DNA from: CAZLRH01 sp964562015
Lineage (GTDB): Bacteria; Verrucomicrobiota; Verrucomicrobiia; Opitutales; JABDGR01
DNA length: 64,000 nucleotides
Reading direction: 5' to 3'
Assembly (NCBI GenBank): GCA_964562015.1
Contig: CAZLRH010000006.1
Location: 1 to 64,000, forward strand
Shown here: in pieces, positions 44,481 through 53,874 of the stretch
How positions within the stretch are numbered: the first letter of the stretch is position 1
Layout of the letters: the number at the start of each line of letters is the position of its first letter
Made by a program: the position numbers and the translations under genes
The notes under the pieces: model-generated
The model's database searches: none
What the model was told of the DNA's origin: nothing
Seen by the model: the letters and a program-made list of their open reading frames with translations, nothing else

Positions 44481-47213
44481 ATGAACCATCCGCTGTCCCT
44501 CCGTTTGCGCCGTCTCGGCCGCACGCTCTACGAGCGCCGCGGTTCCGTCATCCTCGTCGTCTTGATGACCACCGTGGGCCTCTCGCTCATCATGACGCCT
44601 TTGATGCAAGCCACCCTCACCGAGAGCAAGATGAACGAGAAAAACATCTTGAACATGCAGGCCCGCAATGCCGCCGAATCCGTCATCGAATACGGGGTCG
44701 CGGATTTGAAATTGCGCTGGGACAACCAGGCCGGCTTTCCGGCCAATGAGTTGATCAACCACCCGTTGTCCATGAACACCACGGTGATGAACTGGCTGTG
44801 GAATGGCACCTCCGTGGTGCAAAGCAGCATGAACATCACCGGCGGCATCGTCCCGCCCGGCCAGTGGGTGTACATTGATCCGATGGACCCGATGAACCAG
44901 TTCGATCCCCAGCGCGGAAAAATGGTGTTTGCGCGGGACGTCATGGTTTACGGCCGGGTCACGACCAGTTCGAAGGCCGGCGGCAATGTCACCGCCTACG
45001 CCACCGAGGCCCTGCAGGTGCGCGATGCCCCGCTCTTCGCCCACGCCATTTTCTACAACATGGACCTCGAGTTCCACCCCGGCCCGGCCATGACCATCAC
45101 CGGCCCGGTGCACTCCAACGGCAACCTCTGGGCCGTGGCCCAAACCAATTTGACGTTTGCGGGCACGGTCACGACCTCGAAGAGTTTTAACGTCGGGATG
45201 AAACCCTGGCCGACCGACTGGAGTTCATCCTCGGAAAGCGCGCAAACGGGCCGGGTTGTCACCCTGCCCACCAGTGGTGGTGGCGCCGCCAGCCCCTATA
45301 AAGGCAGCGGGAGCGAAAAGGTTTCCTCCTCCTATTATGACGACCGCACCGTCAGTTTTAACGGGACGGGCTATTCCAACTGGCGTGAATTTTCCGCCAA
45401 CACCTGGGGGGGCAACCTGCAGACCTCCGATCACGGCGTGCCCAGCCAAAACGTCGTCGGCTATCATGATTACGTTCCGGATGGCAATGGGGACGGCAAT
45501 CTCAACGACGATCTGAATTACGCGTACGCCATCATCGAACCCAATCAATTGGACCCCGTGGGCAATCCCTACCACAAGGGCGTGGGCGAAAACGACAAAT
45601 ATGCCCGCAAAGCCGGCCTCATCATCCGCACTTATGATCCGGTTTCCTCCAATGTCACCATCACGAATGGCAATTGCACGCTGACCATCGGCAATAACAG
45701 CCTCATCACGGCCACTTGGACGGGCAACGTGGGTAACGCTACGCTGCTGACGGCGGCCAATACGGCCATCGCCAACAACATTTCGGCGCTGACCAACGGT
45801 ACTTTGAGCTGGTCCAACGGCACGGCCAACCTCACGACCATCAAACCGGTCAGCCATGCGGTGCTTTTGACTACTAATACCACGCAGGCCACGACCGTTG
45901 GTGGCGCGGAAACCACCAATGGCATGCAGTGGACCAGCGGCAACACCACTAAGCGAGTGGCGGGCTACTCCTGGGTCTCGTTCAATAAACTGCAGCGCAT
46001 CACGGACCCCGGCACCGGTTTGCGCACCACCGTGTACAATGGCACCACCACCATGACGGATGCCTACGGCAACACCATCTACGCCGGCGACGTGAACGAG
46101 CTTCCCGTCACGGTCAATGCCACCCTGCTCACCAACGGCGGTCCTGCCAGTTTCCTCAAATTCCGTCCCGCCGTGGTGGGTAACATCACGGGCAATGCCA
46201 GCAACACCGACCGCTGGGAGGGCTTGTACGACGGCCGGCGCACCAAAGACGTAAAGACGCTCGAACTCGATGTGGGCAAGCTGGCCAATCTCATTGATGA
46301 TAACTCGGCGAGTTACCCTGCTTATGGCAATTCCACAGTTGCTCCCGCTGGCACCAAGTTTTTTAACGGCCCGGCGGGCAGCGGCAACTTTTCGCCTACC
46401 GACGAATATAACGGCATTCTTTACGTCGAGTTTCCGATGACACCGCCGGACGCCACCCGGCTGGGCAACGTCACCAATGCGGTCACCGGTGTCGTCAACC
46501 CTGGCGACAAGGTGCGGGTGAGTGAGGAAGGCTGGGGCCTCGTGCTTGCCAACGCCACCAATGTACCCAACCCCAATTACAACAACCCGGCCAACTACAC
46601 CGCGGCGGCCGGACGCAGCCCCGGCTTCACCGTGGCCACCAACAACGCGCTTTACACGGTCGGTAATTTAAATGCCGACGGCAATATTAACACGCCGTCG
46701 CCGGACACGACCGGCAACCTGACTTACAATTCCACCATGCCGGACGATCCGGCCCATCCAAGACCGCCCGTGGCGCTGGTGGCGGATTCGATCACGATTC
46801 TCTCGGGCAACTATGTTGCCTACAACAGCGGCAAGGGCAAGTCGGGTTCTTACAACCAGGCGAATTATACGGAGGTTACGGCGGCGCTGTTGACTGGCAT
46901 TGTCCCGTCCCTTAAGTCCTCCGCGACGCAAGAAAGCGGTGGCGCCCACAATTTCCCGCGGTTCTTGGAGAGCTGGAGCGGCGACACCTTCCGCTATCGC
47001 GGCTCCTTGGTGGCCCTTTTCGAAAGCGAGATTGGCAATGAGCCTTGGAGCACTTCCTACTACGATCCACCCACCCGCGAGTGGGGCTTCTACAACGAAT
47101 TCGCCCTCGGCCACTATCCGCCCGGCACGCCCAACGTGCGCTCCTATCGCCGGGTGGACTTCTCCTTCCTGACCCCCGCGCAATACACCGCTGCCATCGC
47201 CGCCATCCATTAA
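44481..47213 (+). CDS. very large PilX-like membrane-anchored protein
   Basis: A 910-residue protein whose N-terminus resembles PilX-type minor pilins: ERRGSVILVVLMTTVGLSLI, then LNMQARNAAESVIEYG, a tagging pattern of PilX_N proteins (no FTxxE). The remaining ~840 residues are Asn/Thr/Gly-rich with repeated NGT, TGN and NVT and contain beta-rich stretches, as in adhesins or the large 'A' member of Verru_Chthon cassettes. True PilX proteins are usually below 250 residues, so a long surface-exposed domain has been added. It lies 40 nt after the PilW-like gene. Confidence 0.8.
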   Translation: MNHPLSLRLRRLGRTLYERRGSVILVVLMTTVGLSLIMTPLMQATLTESKMNEKNILNMQARNAAESVIEYGVADLKLRWDNQAGFPANELINHPLSMNTTVMNWLWNGTSVVQSSMNITGGIVPPGQWVYIDPMDPMNQFDPQRGKMVFARDVMVYGRVTTSSKAGGNVTAYATEALQVRDAPLFAHAIFYNMDLEFHPGPAMTITGPVHSNGNLWAVAQTNLTFAGTVTTSKSFNVGMKPWPTDWSSSSESAQTGRVVTLPTSGGGAASPYKGSGSEKVSSSYYDDRTVSFNGTGYSNWREFSANTWGGNLQTSDHGVPSQNVVGYHDYVPDGNGDGNLNDDLNYAYAIIEPNQLDPVGNPYHKGVGENDKYARKAGLIIRTYDPVSSNVTITNGNCTLTIGNNSLITATWTGNVGNATLLTAANTAIANNISALTNGTLSWSNGTANLTTIKPVSHAVLLTTNTTQATTVGGAETTNGMQWTSGNTTKRVAGYSWVSFNKLQRITDPGTGLRTTVYNGTTTMTDAYGNTIYAGDVNELPVTVNATLLTNGGPASFLKFRPAVVGNITGNASNTDRWEGLYDGRRTKDVKTLELDVGKLANLIDDNSASYPAYGNSTVAPAGTKFFNGPAGSGNFSPTDEYNGILYVEFPMTPPDATRLGNVTNAVTGVVNPGDKVRVSEEGWGLVLANATNVPNPNYNNPANYTAAAGRSPGFTVATNNALYTVGNLNADGNINTPSPDTTGNLTYNSTMPDDPAHPRPPVALVADSITILSGNYVAYNSGKGKSGSYNQANYTEVTAALLTGIVPSLKSSATQESGGAHNFPRFLESWSGDTFRYRGSLVALFESEIGNEPWSTSYYDPPTREWGFYNEFALGHYPPGTPNVRSYRRVDFSFLTPAQYTAAIAAIH

Positions 47214-47216
47214 TAT

Positions 47217-47340
47217 TGGGTAGGGCGGGGCGTCCTCGACCCGCCTAGCCTTAGGCAGGCTTACGTTTGCGCAATGACCTCCTGCATTCTATTCTGCAGG
47301 GTAGGACGCTCTGCCCTCAGAGCGCCGTTTTAGGCAGATG
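47217..47340. repeat. short palindromic repeats after the PilX-like gene
   Basis: Two palindromic units occur: GGGTAGGGCGGGGCGTCCTC followed by GACCCGCC (about 47219-47246), and CAGGGTAGGACGCTCTGCCC followed by TCAGAGCG (about 47297-47324). Both share the GGGTAGG start of the 60-bp element at 47483-47542. They look like members of one REP-like family. Confidence 0.6.
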
Positions 47341-47431
47341 TAATTCGGTCGTGAAGCATTTTGCAGTGGTGGCCCCTCGTTCAACGCGCTTTGTCTTGCC
47401 CGCCCGAGTTAGGTCACCACAATCTTCGCCC

Positions 47432-48508
47432 ATGCGTCTGTTCTCTCAAGCCTTTCGCCCGTCAGTGCTATCGTTGTCTTGGGGTAGGGATCCCGCTCAG
47501 GCGGGAAGCCGTCCGCGGACGCTTCGGAGAAGCGTCCCTGCCTGTTTGCTGACGCTCCTGCTCGCCACCCCTTTGCTTTCCGCGCAGCTTGAGCCCGCGC
47601 AAAGTTTCCCGCCCTTTCCCGGCAGCCTGCCGCAAGCTGAGCGAGCCAAGCTCGTCAACCCCCCGCCGCCGCCCGGCGGCTCAAACCTGGATGATTTGGC
47701 CAACTACCCGCTGCCCAAGCCCGCGCCGGACGCCGCGAATCCGTTTCTGCTCGACGAAAAATCGCGCCCCGTTCCGCTGGTGTGGCCCTCGAGCCCGCGC
47801 CCGAAAATCGAAACCGGCATCCATTTTATCAGCTTCGACGGCGTGGGCACGCTGGAGATGAATATCTCGGGGCCCGATTTTGAAATCACCATCGAACCGC
47901 TGGTGGATTGGATGCCCGCTCCGCCCTCGGCCTTGGAATCCGTCGCATTGGTATACCGTGTGAACACGCAGTTGCGCCTGGGGTTCACGCTCTTTGGCCC
48001 GAAGGAATTCCTGCCCAACCTCCAGGCCCCCGCGCTCGCGCGCTACCTCGCGCTCATGCGTGAGTCCAACCCCAAGGCCTTTGTGCTCATCACGCCTTTT
48101 CCTCCCGAGGCCGATGCCGTCAATGGCATCGGTTTCGGCCAATTCTCCGGAGCCTATGTAGACTACGAGACGGTCCAGGGCGACCCCAAGGACCGGAATG
48201 CGATTACCGGTCATCGCGATTATTTTATGGATTTGCACGGTTATTACACGCTGCTGATCCGCCTTTCCGGGCCCGCTGCGCTGGTGGAAAAGGTCAAACC
48301 TGAGCTGCAATTGCATTTCGCACGCAATAGTCTGAAACGTGGTTTGGGCTTGAAATCCGCCGATGACGCAAAGCCGGCGGCCGAGGCGCCGCCGCCCAGT
48401 ACCCCTGCGGAAATCCCCGCCAGTCCCGCGCCTGCCGCTCCCGCACCGGCCACCCCTGCGGCGACGCCCGCCGCCGCACCGGCACCGACGGCTGCTCCAG
48501 GCGGATAG
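47432..48508 (+). CDS. secreted protein of unknown function, signal peptide split by a repeat
   Basis: A 358-residue protein, the last of the pseudopilin cluster. The start is the ATG at 47432 (MRLFSQAFRPSVLSL). The hydrophobic core (ACLLTLLLATPLLSA) comes only ~40 residues later because a 60-bp repeat encoding SWGRDPAQAGSRPRTLRRSV has been inserted in frame. The mature part has a Pro-rich lead, a beta-rich body (FISFDGVGTLEMNISGPDFE) and a Pro/Ala tail of ~40 residues. I do not recognise the family; proximity suggests an envelope role. Confidence 0.75.
   Translation: MRLFSQAFRPSVLSLSWGRDPAQAGSRPRTLRRSVPACLLTLLLATPLLSAQLEPAQSFPPFPGSLPQAERAKLVNPPPPPGGSNLDDLANYPLPKPAPDAANPFLLDEKSRPVPLVWPSSPRPKIETGIHFISFDGVGTLEMNISGPDFEITIEPLVDWMPAPPSALESVALVYRVNTQLRLGFTLFGPKEFLPNLQAPALARYLALMRESNPKAFVLITPFPPEADAVNGIGFGQFSGAYVDYETVQGDPKDRNAITGHRDYFMDLHGYYTLLIRLSGPAALVEKVKPELQLHFARNSLKRGLGLKSADDAKPAAEAPPPSTPAEIPASPAPAAPAPATPAATPAAAPAPTAAPGG
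47483..47542. repeat. 60-bp palindromic REP-like element inside a coding region
   Basis: The element runs from GGTAGGGATCCCGCTCAGGC to GCTTCGGAGAAGCGTCCCTG+CC, with the outer ends GGTAGGGA and TCCCTGCC nearly inverted, and an inner hairpin GACGCTTC-GGA-GAAGCGTC. At exactly 60 bp it keeps the frame of the surrounding gene and contributes 20 residues. Related units lie just upstream at 47217-47340. Confidence 0.75.
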
Positions 48509-48657
48509 CCCGCCCTGGCGTCTGGTTTTCTTCCGGGGAAAATTATTGATGTCTCTGCGGTCGATTCAATCATCGAGCCCTCCAGCCCTTCAGTCATCCC
48601 GCAAGCCGCGCATTGACGCCCGCCGCCGGGTGCGCTTTAGTCAGCCGCACCTTTCCC

Positions 48658-50058
48658 ATGGCTGAAGAAAATTCCTACGATTTGGTCGTCATTGGTGGCG
48701 GGCCGGCCGGCTACGCCGCCGCCATTCGCGCCGGGCAGTTGGGCCAGCGGGCCGTGTGCATCGAGGCGGACCGTCCCGGCGGCACCTGCCTGAACTGGGG
48801 CTGCATTCCGACCAAGGCCCTTCTCAAGAGCGCCGAGCTTTACCAGGAGATGCAGCACAGCGAGACGTATGGTTTCCGCTGCGAAAAAATCACGGTGGAT
48901 TTTGCGAAGGTCATGCTGCGCTCGCGCGGCGTGGCCGACCAGATGTCGAAGGGCATCAGCTTTTTGTTCAGGAAAAACAAGGTCGAGCACATCGCGGGCA
49001 AGGGCCGCGTCGCGGTGCCGGGCCTCGTGGAAATCACCTCCGGCGAGAGCAAGGGCCGCTTGCTGTCCGCAAAAAACATTCTCCTCGCCACCGGTTGCCG
49101 CGCCAAGATGCTGCCCGGCTTGAAGGCCGACGGCGTGCGCGTGCTGACTTCGTTCGAGGCGCTGCAACTGCAAAAACTCCCGGCCTCCATCATCATCCTC
49201 GGCGCAGGCGCGATTGGCGTCGAGTTCGCCTATTTTCTGAATGCGTTCGGCTGCCAGGTCACGCTGGTGGAAATGATGCCGCGCGTTTTGCCGATCGAGG
49301 ACGATGATGCTTCCGCCGCGGTCGAACGCGCCTTTAAGAAACAGGGCATCACTTTGCGCACGGGCGTGAAGGCCGACAACATCCAGGTATCTTCCTCGGG
49401 CGTGAAAGTGGACCTCGTCGCCGGTGAAAACGCGCGCGACACCGTTTCCGCCGAGTGCCTGCTCGTGGCCGTGGGCGTGGCCGCCAATACCGACGGATTG
49501 CTCAGCCCGAAAATCAATCTGGCGACGGATCGCGGTTTTATCACGGTGGACGAGCGGTATCAGACCAACATCAAAGGCATTTATGGCGCGGGCGATGTGA
49601 TTGGGCCGCCCTGGCTCGCGCACGTCGCGACCTATGAGGCCGTGCAGGCCGTCAATGGCATGTTTGGCCACGGCACGCCGAAGCGCGTCGAGCGCTTCCC
49701 GGGCTGCACTTACTGCCAGCCGCAGGTGGCGAGCATCGGGCTGACGGAGCGCGCGTGTAAGGAAAAAGGCCTCGCCTACACGCTCGGCAAATTTCCCTTC
49801 TCCGCTTCCGGCAAGGCCGTGGCGGTCAATCATCCCGAGGGCTTTGTCAAAATTATCACCGCAACCGATACGGGCGAAATTTTGGGCGCGCACATCGTCG
49901 GGGCCGACGCCACCGAACTCATCGCCGAATTTGGCCTGGCCATGCAGCTCGAGGCCACCTGGGAGGAAATTCACGCCACCATCCACGCGCACCCGACGCT
50001 CAGTGAGGCCGTGGGTGAAGCCGCCGCCGCCACGCACGGTGAGGCCATTCACATTTAG
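48658..50058 (+). CDS. lpdA: dihydrolipoyl dehydrogenase (E3)
   Basis: A 466-residue FAD enzyme regenerating lipoamide in pyruvate/2-oxoglutarate dehydrogenase and the glycine cleavage system. It has the N-terminal VVIGGGPAGYAAAI, the redox-active disulfide GGTCLNWGCIPTKAL (CxxxxC near residue 42), the NAD site LGAGAIGVEFA and the C-terminal HAHPTLSEAVGEAA with the catalytic His-Glu pair. This contrasts with the transhydrogenase at 3311, which lacks the cysteines. It starts at the ATG at 48658; no E1/E2 genes are adjacent. Confidence 0.95.
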   Translation: MAEENSYDLVVIGGGPAGYAAAIRAGQLGQRAVCIEADRPGGTCLNWGCIPTKALLKSAELYQEMQHSETYGFRCEKITVDFAKVMLRSRGVADQMSKGISFLFRKNKVEHIAGKGRVAVPGLVEITSGESKGRLLSAKNILLATGCRAKMLPGLKADGVRVLTSFEALQLQKLPASIIILGAGAIGVEFAYFLNAFGCQVTLVEMMPRVLPIEDDDASAAVERAFKKQGITLRTGVKADNIQVSSSGVKVDLVAGENARDTVSAECLLVAVGVAANTDGLLSPKINLATDRGFITVDERYQTNIKGIYGAGDVIGPPWLAHVATYEAVQAVNGMFGHGTPKRVERFPGCTYCQPQVASIGLTERACKEKGLAYTLGKFPFSASGKAVAVNHPEGFVKIITATDTGEILGAHIVGADATELIAEFGLAMQLEATWEEIHATIHAHPTLSEAVGEAAAATHGEAIHI

Positions 50059-50120
50059 CCGGCCGGGCGCGTCTTCCGCCGCCGCTGGGTGCCGGCACGG
50101 CGTCCGAAAAAACTTTCGCC

Positions 50121-51137
50121 ATGCCGCCACCCCGCCAGGTTCGCCGCCGCGCCGCTGCCCGCCCGCGCCAGTCGTTGAATCTCCTGGTGATTCTCATTCC
50201 GGTTGGCATCGCGCTGGTGTTGGGAGTCAGTGTTTTCGTCTATCTGCTCCAGAACGATCATCCGGATGCCGCGCCCCTCGCACCCCGCGCGGCAGAACCA
50301 ATCACACCCGCTCCCGCGCCGGCGCCGCCGCCCGCGGCCACTGTCGCAGTCAAACTGCCGCCGCGCGCGGTGAATCATCCACCCGCGAATTTGGCGGAAG
50401 TGCTCCAGGCTTTTCAAGATCACCAAGGTGGGGCGAAAGTTCGCGGGGAGCTCAAGACCCTCGTCCTGGCCGGAAATCTTACGATTAATGGACACACTTT
50501 TGCGCTCGAAATTTTGCGCAAGGCGCCGGACCTGTATCGGATTCAAATCGAAGATCAGACCGGGCGGTTGATGGTCGGCGGCGACCGCCAGACGGCCTGG
50601 GTGGCTTATCGCGAGTCGGGCGGCAAACTCGCGGTCTGGCCGTTGGGGGATTCCGAACTTGCCTGGTTGAAGCTGCTCGCGCCTTTCGGTTCGGCCTTGA
50701 TGACGGACCCCGCCAAGCCGGAGGGGCTGGCCCTCGGCGAGAAAATTCCCGACCCCGGCAACAGCCCGGCGCTCTGGCCGGTCACCTACTCGCTGGTGCC
50801 CGACCGGCAACTGACCTACCTGCTCGACGACCAGAATTTCCTCCCGCACCGGGTGGAATTGGGCGGCGCCGCCATCGCCCAGCCCCGTGTGGCCGTCTTC
50901 GACGAGTGGGCATCCGTCATGGGCGTCATGCTGCCGAAAAAAATCACCATCCAGGGCGGCGGCCTGCCGGTCACCCTCACTTTCAACCGCTGGCAATTTA
51001 ATTCCGGCGTGCTCAATGCCGCTTTTCAGATGCCCGTCGCCGATGCCGCGGCCAAGCCCTCCGGCCCTTTCGCCCCGCCTCCGCCCGGGCCGCCCGCGCT
51101 CACGCCCTTTGGCTTTCCGTGGGTCTGGCCGTGGTGA
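50121..51137 (+). CDS. membrane-anchored protein of unknown function
   Basis: A 338-residue protein. Basic residues (RQVRRRAAARPRQS) precede a single span, LNLLVILIPVGIALVLGVSV, then a Pro/Ala linker to residue ~85, a beta-rich domain, and a Pro-rich tail ending FGFPWVWPW. The domain contains alternating strands (VRGELKTLVLAGNLTINGH, PDLYRIQIEDQTGRLMVGGD) somewhat like LolA-type lipoprotein-binding barrels, but I do not assign that family. It follows lpdA by 62 nt on the same strand. Confidence 0.75.
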   Translation: MPPPRQVRRRAAARPRQSLNLLVILIPVGIALVLGVSVFVYLLQNDHPDAAPLAPRAAEPITPAPAPAPPPAATVAVKLPPRAVNHPPANLAEVLQAFQDHQGGAKVRGELKTLVLAGNLTINGHTFALEILRKAPDLYRIQIEDQTGRLMVGGDRQTAWVAYRESGGKLAVWPLGDSELAWLKLLAPFGSALMTDPAKPEGLALGEKIPDPGNSPALWPVTYSLVPDRQLTYLLDDQNFLPHRVELGGAAIAQPRVAVFDEWASVMGVMLPKKITIQGGGLPVTLTFNRWQFNSGVLNAAFQMPVADAAAKPSGPFAPPPPGPPALTPFGFPWVWPW

Positions 51138-51191
51138 GTTGGCCGCGCGGGAGCTGGCCAGTCGAAGGCCTGGATTCGACCGGGAGAGAAT

Positions 51192-51569
51192 TTATTTCTG
51201 CGCATACGCCACGCCAAAAATCTCGCGATAGAGGCGCTCGAATTGATCGCGGTCGATGCGCGACAAGGTCACTTCTTCGCTGGCCTTGCCGCCCAAGTAA
51301 ACGGATTTGCTAATCCAGTTGGATTTCTCGAAGGCGTCACCATAAAGCGTGAACGTGGCGTCTTTGAACTTGGTCGAAAGCTCCTTCACTTCCTTAAAAG
51401 CCGGCTCCCAGTCCACGGTGAAAATGATGCGTCCGCTGGCATCCTCGGTGGCGCCCTCGGCGTCTTTGGCCCGCGCCAGCGTGAGTGCCTCGGCCCGCGC
51501 GGCGGCGGCGACGGCCGCGTCCGCGGCGGTCACGCTGAGCAAATTCCTGACCGGATTTTTGAGTTTCAT
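51192..51569 (-). CDS. small protein of unknown function downstream of ffh
   Basis: A 125-residue soluble protein without signal peptide. The N-terminal third is Ala-rich (AADAAVAAAARAEAL), the rest mixed (FTVDWEPAFKEVKEL, DAFEKSNWISKSVYLGG, RDQFERLYREIFGVAYA). I do not recognise it. It lies 53 nt after ffh on the same strand, where many bacteria have rpsP, but it does not resemble ribosomal protein S16. A start at the ATG at 51569 is plausible. Confidence 0.6.
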   Translation of the reverse strand: MKLKNPVRNLLSVTAADAAVAAAARAEALTLARAKDAEGATEDASGRIIFTVDWEPAFKEVKELSTKFKDATFTLYGDAFEKSNWISKSVYLGGKASEEVTLSRIDRDQFERLYREIFGVAYAQK

Positions 51570-51622
51570 TTTTTAAAAGAGAAAAAGTTTTTGGCTGGGA
51601 CGGATGTGCACGCAATTTTTGG

Positions 51623-52978
51623 CTAACGCATCCCCATCCCGGGCGGCCCCATCCCGCGGCCGCCGCCCATTTGCTCCATCAGCCGCTTGCCTTTGCCACC
51701 CTTGAACATCCGCATCATCTTGCGCATTTGCTCGAACTGTTTGAGCAGTTGGTTTACGTCGCGCACCTCGACGCCCGCGCCACGCGCGATGCGCAACCGT
51801 CGGCCGCCGTTGAGCAATTGCGGTTTGCGGCGCTCCTGCGGCGTCATGGAAAGGATGATGGCCTCCGTCTGCTTCATCTTCGATTCCTCGGCGTCGCCCA
51901 CGTCAAAATCATTCATGCCCGGCAGCATTTTCATCACATTGCCCAGCGGCCCGAGCTTTTTGATCTGCCGCATTTGGGCCAGAAAATCCTCAAAATCAAA
52001 ATCCGCCTGCTTCATCTTCTGCGCCAGGCGTTCCGCCTCCGCCTGATCCATATTCTCCTGCGCCTTTTCCACGAGCGAAACCACGTCGCCCATGCCCAGG
52101 ATGCGCTGGGCCATGCGGTCCGGGTGGAACACGTCGAAATCTGCCACCTTTTCGCCGGTGCCGACAAATTTTATCGGCACGCCGGTGACGGATTTCATCG
52201 AGAGCGCCGCGCCGCCGCGGGCATCGCCGTCGAGCTTCGTCAAAATGATGCCGGTCAACTGCACCGCCTCGTGAAACGTCCGCGCGACGTTGACGGCCTC
52301 CTGGCCCAACGCGCTGTCCGCCACCAGCAAGACCTCGTGCGGCTGCACGATTTCTCGGACGCGCTTCACTTCGGCAATCAAGGCCTCGTCGATTTGCAAG
52401 CGCCCCGCGGTGTCGAACAACAGCGCATCCGGGCGCGGTTGCAACGTGGCGGCGTGGTCCAGCGCGGCGCGGGCAAGCTTGGGCACGTCCTTGGCCGCGC
52501 GGTCGCCGTAAAACGCGAAATCTTCCGCCTTGGCCAGCGTTTCCAACTGGTCAATCGCGGCGGGGCGCTGCAAATCGCACGCCACGAGCAACGGCGTGCA
52601 GCCGCGCTTGTGCAGCAGGCGCGCGAGTTTCGCGCAGGTCGTGGTTTTGCCCGCCCCATGCAGGCCCACCAGCATGATGCGCAGGGGCCGTTCGCCCGCC
52701 AGCGCTGGCGTGCCTTCGCCCAGCAGCGCCACCAGCTCGTCATGAATGATCTTCACCACTAGTTGCCCCGGCGTGACGGACTTCAGTACGTCCTGGCCGG
52801 TGCACTGCGCCTGCACGCGTTCGACAAATTCCCGCGCCACCTTGAACTGCACGTCCGCCGACAGCAGCGCCGTGCGCACTTCCTTCAGCGCGTCAGCCAT
52901 GTTTTCCGGCGTCAGCTTGGCAATCCCGCGCAAGTGGCGCAGGGCCAGGCCCATCCGGTCGGTGAGGCTTTCAAACAT
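51623..52978 (-). CDS. ffh: signal recognition particle protein
   Basis: A 451-residue GTPase that targets nascent membrane proteins to FtsY and SecYEG. The N domain begins MFESLTDRMG. The G domain has the P-loop GLHGAGKTTTCAKLA (G1), DLQRPAAIDQL (G2), DTAGRL (G3) and TKLDGDARGG (G4). The C-terminal M domain is Met-rich and ends in a Gly/Met-rich tail (MGPPGMGM) that binds 4.5S RNA and signal peptides. I start at the ATG at 52978; the 44 open codons upstream are unlike the family. Confidence 0.96.
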   Translation of the reverse strand: MFESLTDRMGLALRHLRGIAKLTPENMADALKEVRTALLSADVQFKVAREFVERVQAQCTGQDVLKSVTPGQLVVKIIHDELVALLGEGTPALAGERPLRIMLVGLHGAGKTTTCAKLARLLHKRGCTPLLVACDLQRPAAIDQLETLAKAEDFAFYGDRAAKDVPKLARAALDHAATLQPRPDALLFDTAGRLQIDEALIAEVKRVREIVQPHEVLLVADSALGQEAVNVARTFHEAVQLTGIILTKLDGDARGGAALSMKSVTGVPIKFVGTGEKVADFDVFHPDRMAQRILGMGDVVSLVEKAQENMDQAEAERLAQKMKQADFDFEDFLAQMRQIKKLGPLGNVMKMLPGMNDFDVGDAEESKMKQTEAIILSMTPQERRKPQLLNGGRRLRIARGAGVEVRDVNQLLKQFEQMRKMMRMFKGGKGKRLMEQMGGGRGMGPPGMGMR

Positions 52979-53127
52979 GGTGCGGGAAATCCAGCGAGGG
53001 CAGGGCGGGATGTCCGTCCGGCACTCGCGAAAACATCCAACTTGGCAAAAACCCGTGCCGAGGGCAATCCCCGCTTTGGGCGTTGGTGAGTTGCATCCTC
53101 TGGCCCCCATTCGATAGAAAATGAGTC

Positions 53128-53829
53128 GTGAAGGCCAAAAACCTCATAAGGGGAGGCTTTTTAGTGGCCGTACTCGGCGTCGTTGTCTGGTGGTTAATGC
53201 AGGGTACTTCGACAAAAGATGCCAAGATGGCAGAAACATCGAAGTCCATCGTGGCTGACCAGCCCAAGGTGCTCAGCCCGGCACCGCGCGTCGAGCAGCC
53301 CTTGACGCCACCGGTTGCCCCTAAGGCGAAAACTGCCGAGCCCGATCCGGTCGTGGCGACGCCCAAGCCCGCGGATCCCCGCGCCAAACTGGACACCGCC
53401 ATCGCCGAGTATCTTCGCGCTTGGGAAAGTGAAGATTATTACACTTTTTACCTGGAGCAAATTCCTCCGGACGAGGTGCCTGCGGGCAAAACCATGGAAG
53501 AGCTTGCGCGAGAGGCGGCAGATAAGGTGGTTAAGAGTTTCCAGCTCGAACCACAGTTTATGATGGACGTGCGTGCAATGGAACTTGCGGCCTACCACTC
53601 CATTCAAGGCCAGACCCCCATCCTGAGTGACGACGGAAATACGGCCACCTACGAATCCCATGCGGTGACGCGACTCGATAGCTTTAGCGTCAAAATTACT
53701 CTGCTGAAGAAAAATGGGCTTTGGTACCTTGACGGCATGAGCAATGAGGCGGATGCGGAGAACGACCCTGATGTAGACAACGGGGTTGATGCGAATGTTA
53801 CGCCTGATTCAAACCCGGGCGTACATTAA
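53128..53829 (+). CDS. membrane-anchored protein of unknown function
   Basis: A 233-residue protein from a GTG start. A short basic N-terminus precedes one span (GGFLVAVLGVVVWWLM), a Lys/Pro/Thr-rich stalk to residue ~85, a domain with a NTF2/SnoaL-like look (AIAEYLRAWESEDYYTFY, then alternating strands and KKNGLWYLDGM), and an acidic Asp/Asn tail. That resemblance is weak. It stands alone between ffh (divergent) and the rhamnosidase gene (convergent). Similar 14-bp sequences, GGCAATCCCCGCTT, flank it (53062 and 53839). Confidence 0.65.
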   Translation: MKAKNLIRGGFLVAVLGVVVWWLMQGTSTKDAKMAETSKSIVADQPKVLSPAPRVEQPLTPPVAPKAKTAEPDPVVATPKPADPRAKLDTAIAEYLRAWESEDYYTFYLEQIPPDEVPAGKTMEELAREAADKVVKSFQLEPQFMMDVRAMELAAYHSIQGQTPILSDDGNTATYESHAVTRLDSFSVKITLLKKNGLWYLDGMSNEADAENDPDVDNGVDANVTPDSNPGVH

Positions 53830-53874
53830 TCGGTAGCCAAGGCAATCCCCGCTTGGAGTTGTTCACCAGTCAAT

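Noticed and set aside
51192..51569. rpsP (ribosomal protein S16) after ffh
   Set aside because: The position fits the common ffh-rpsP order, but size and sequence do not resemble S16.
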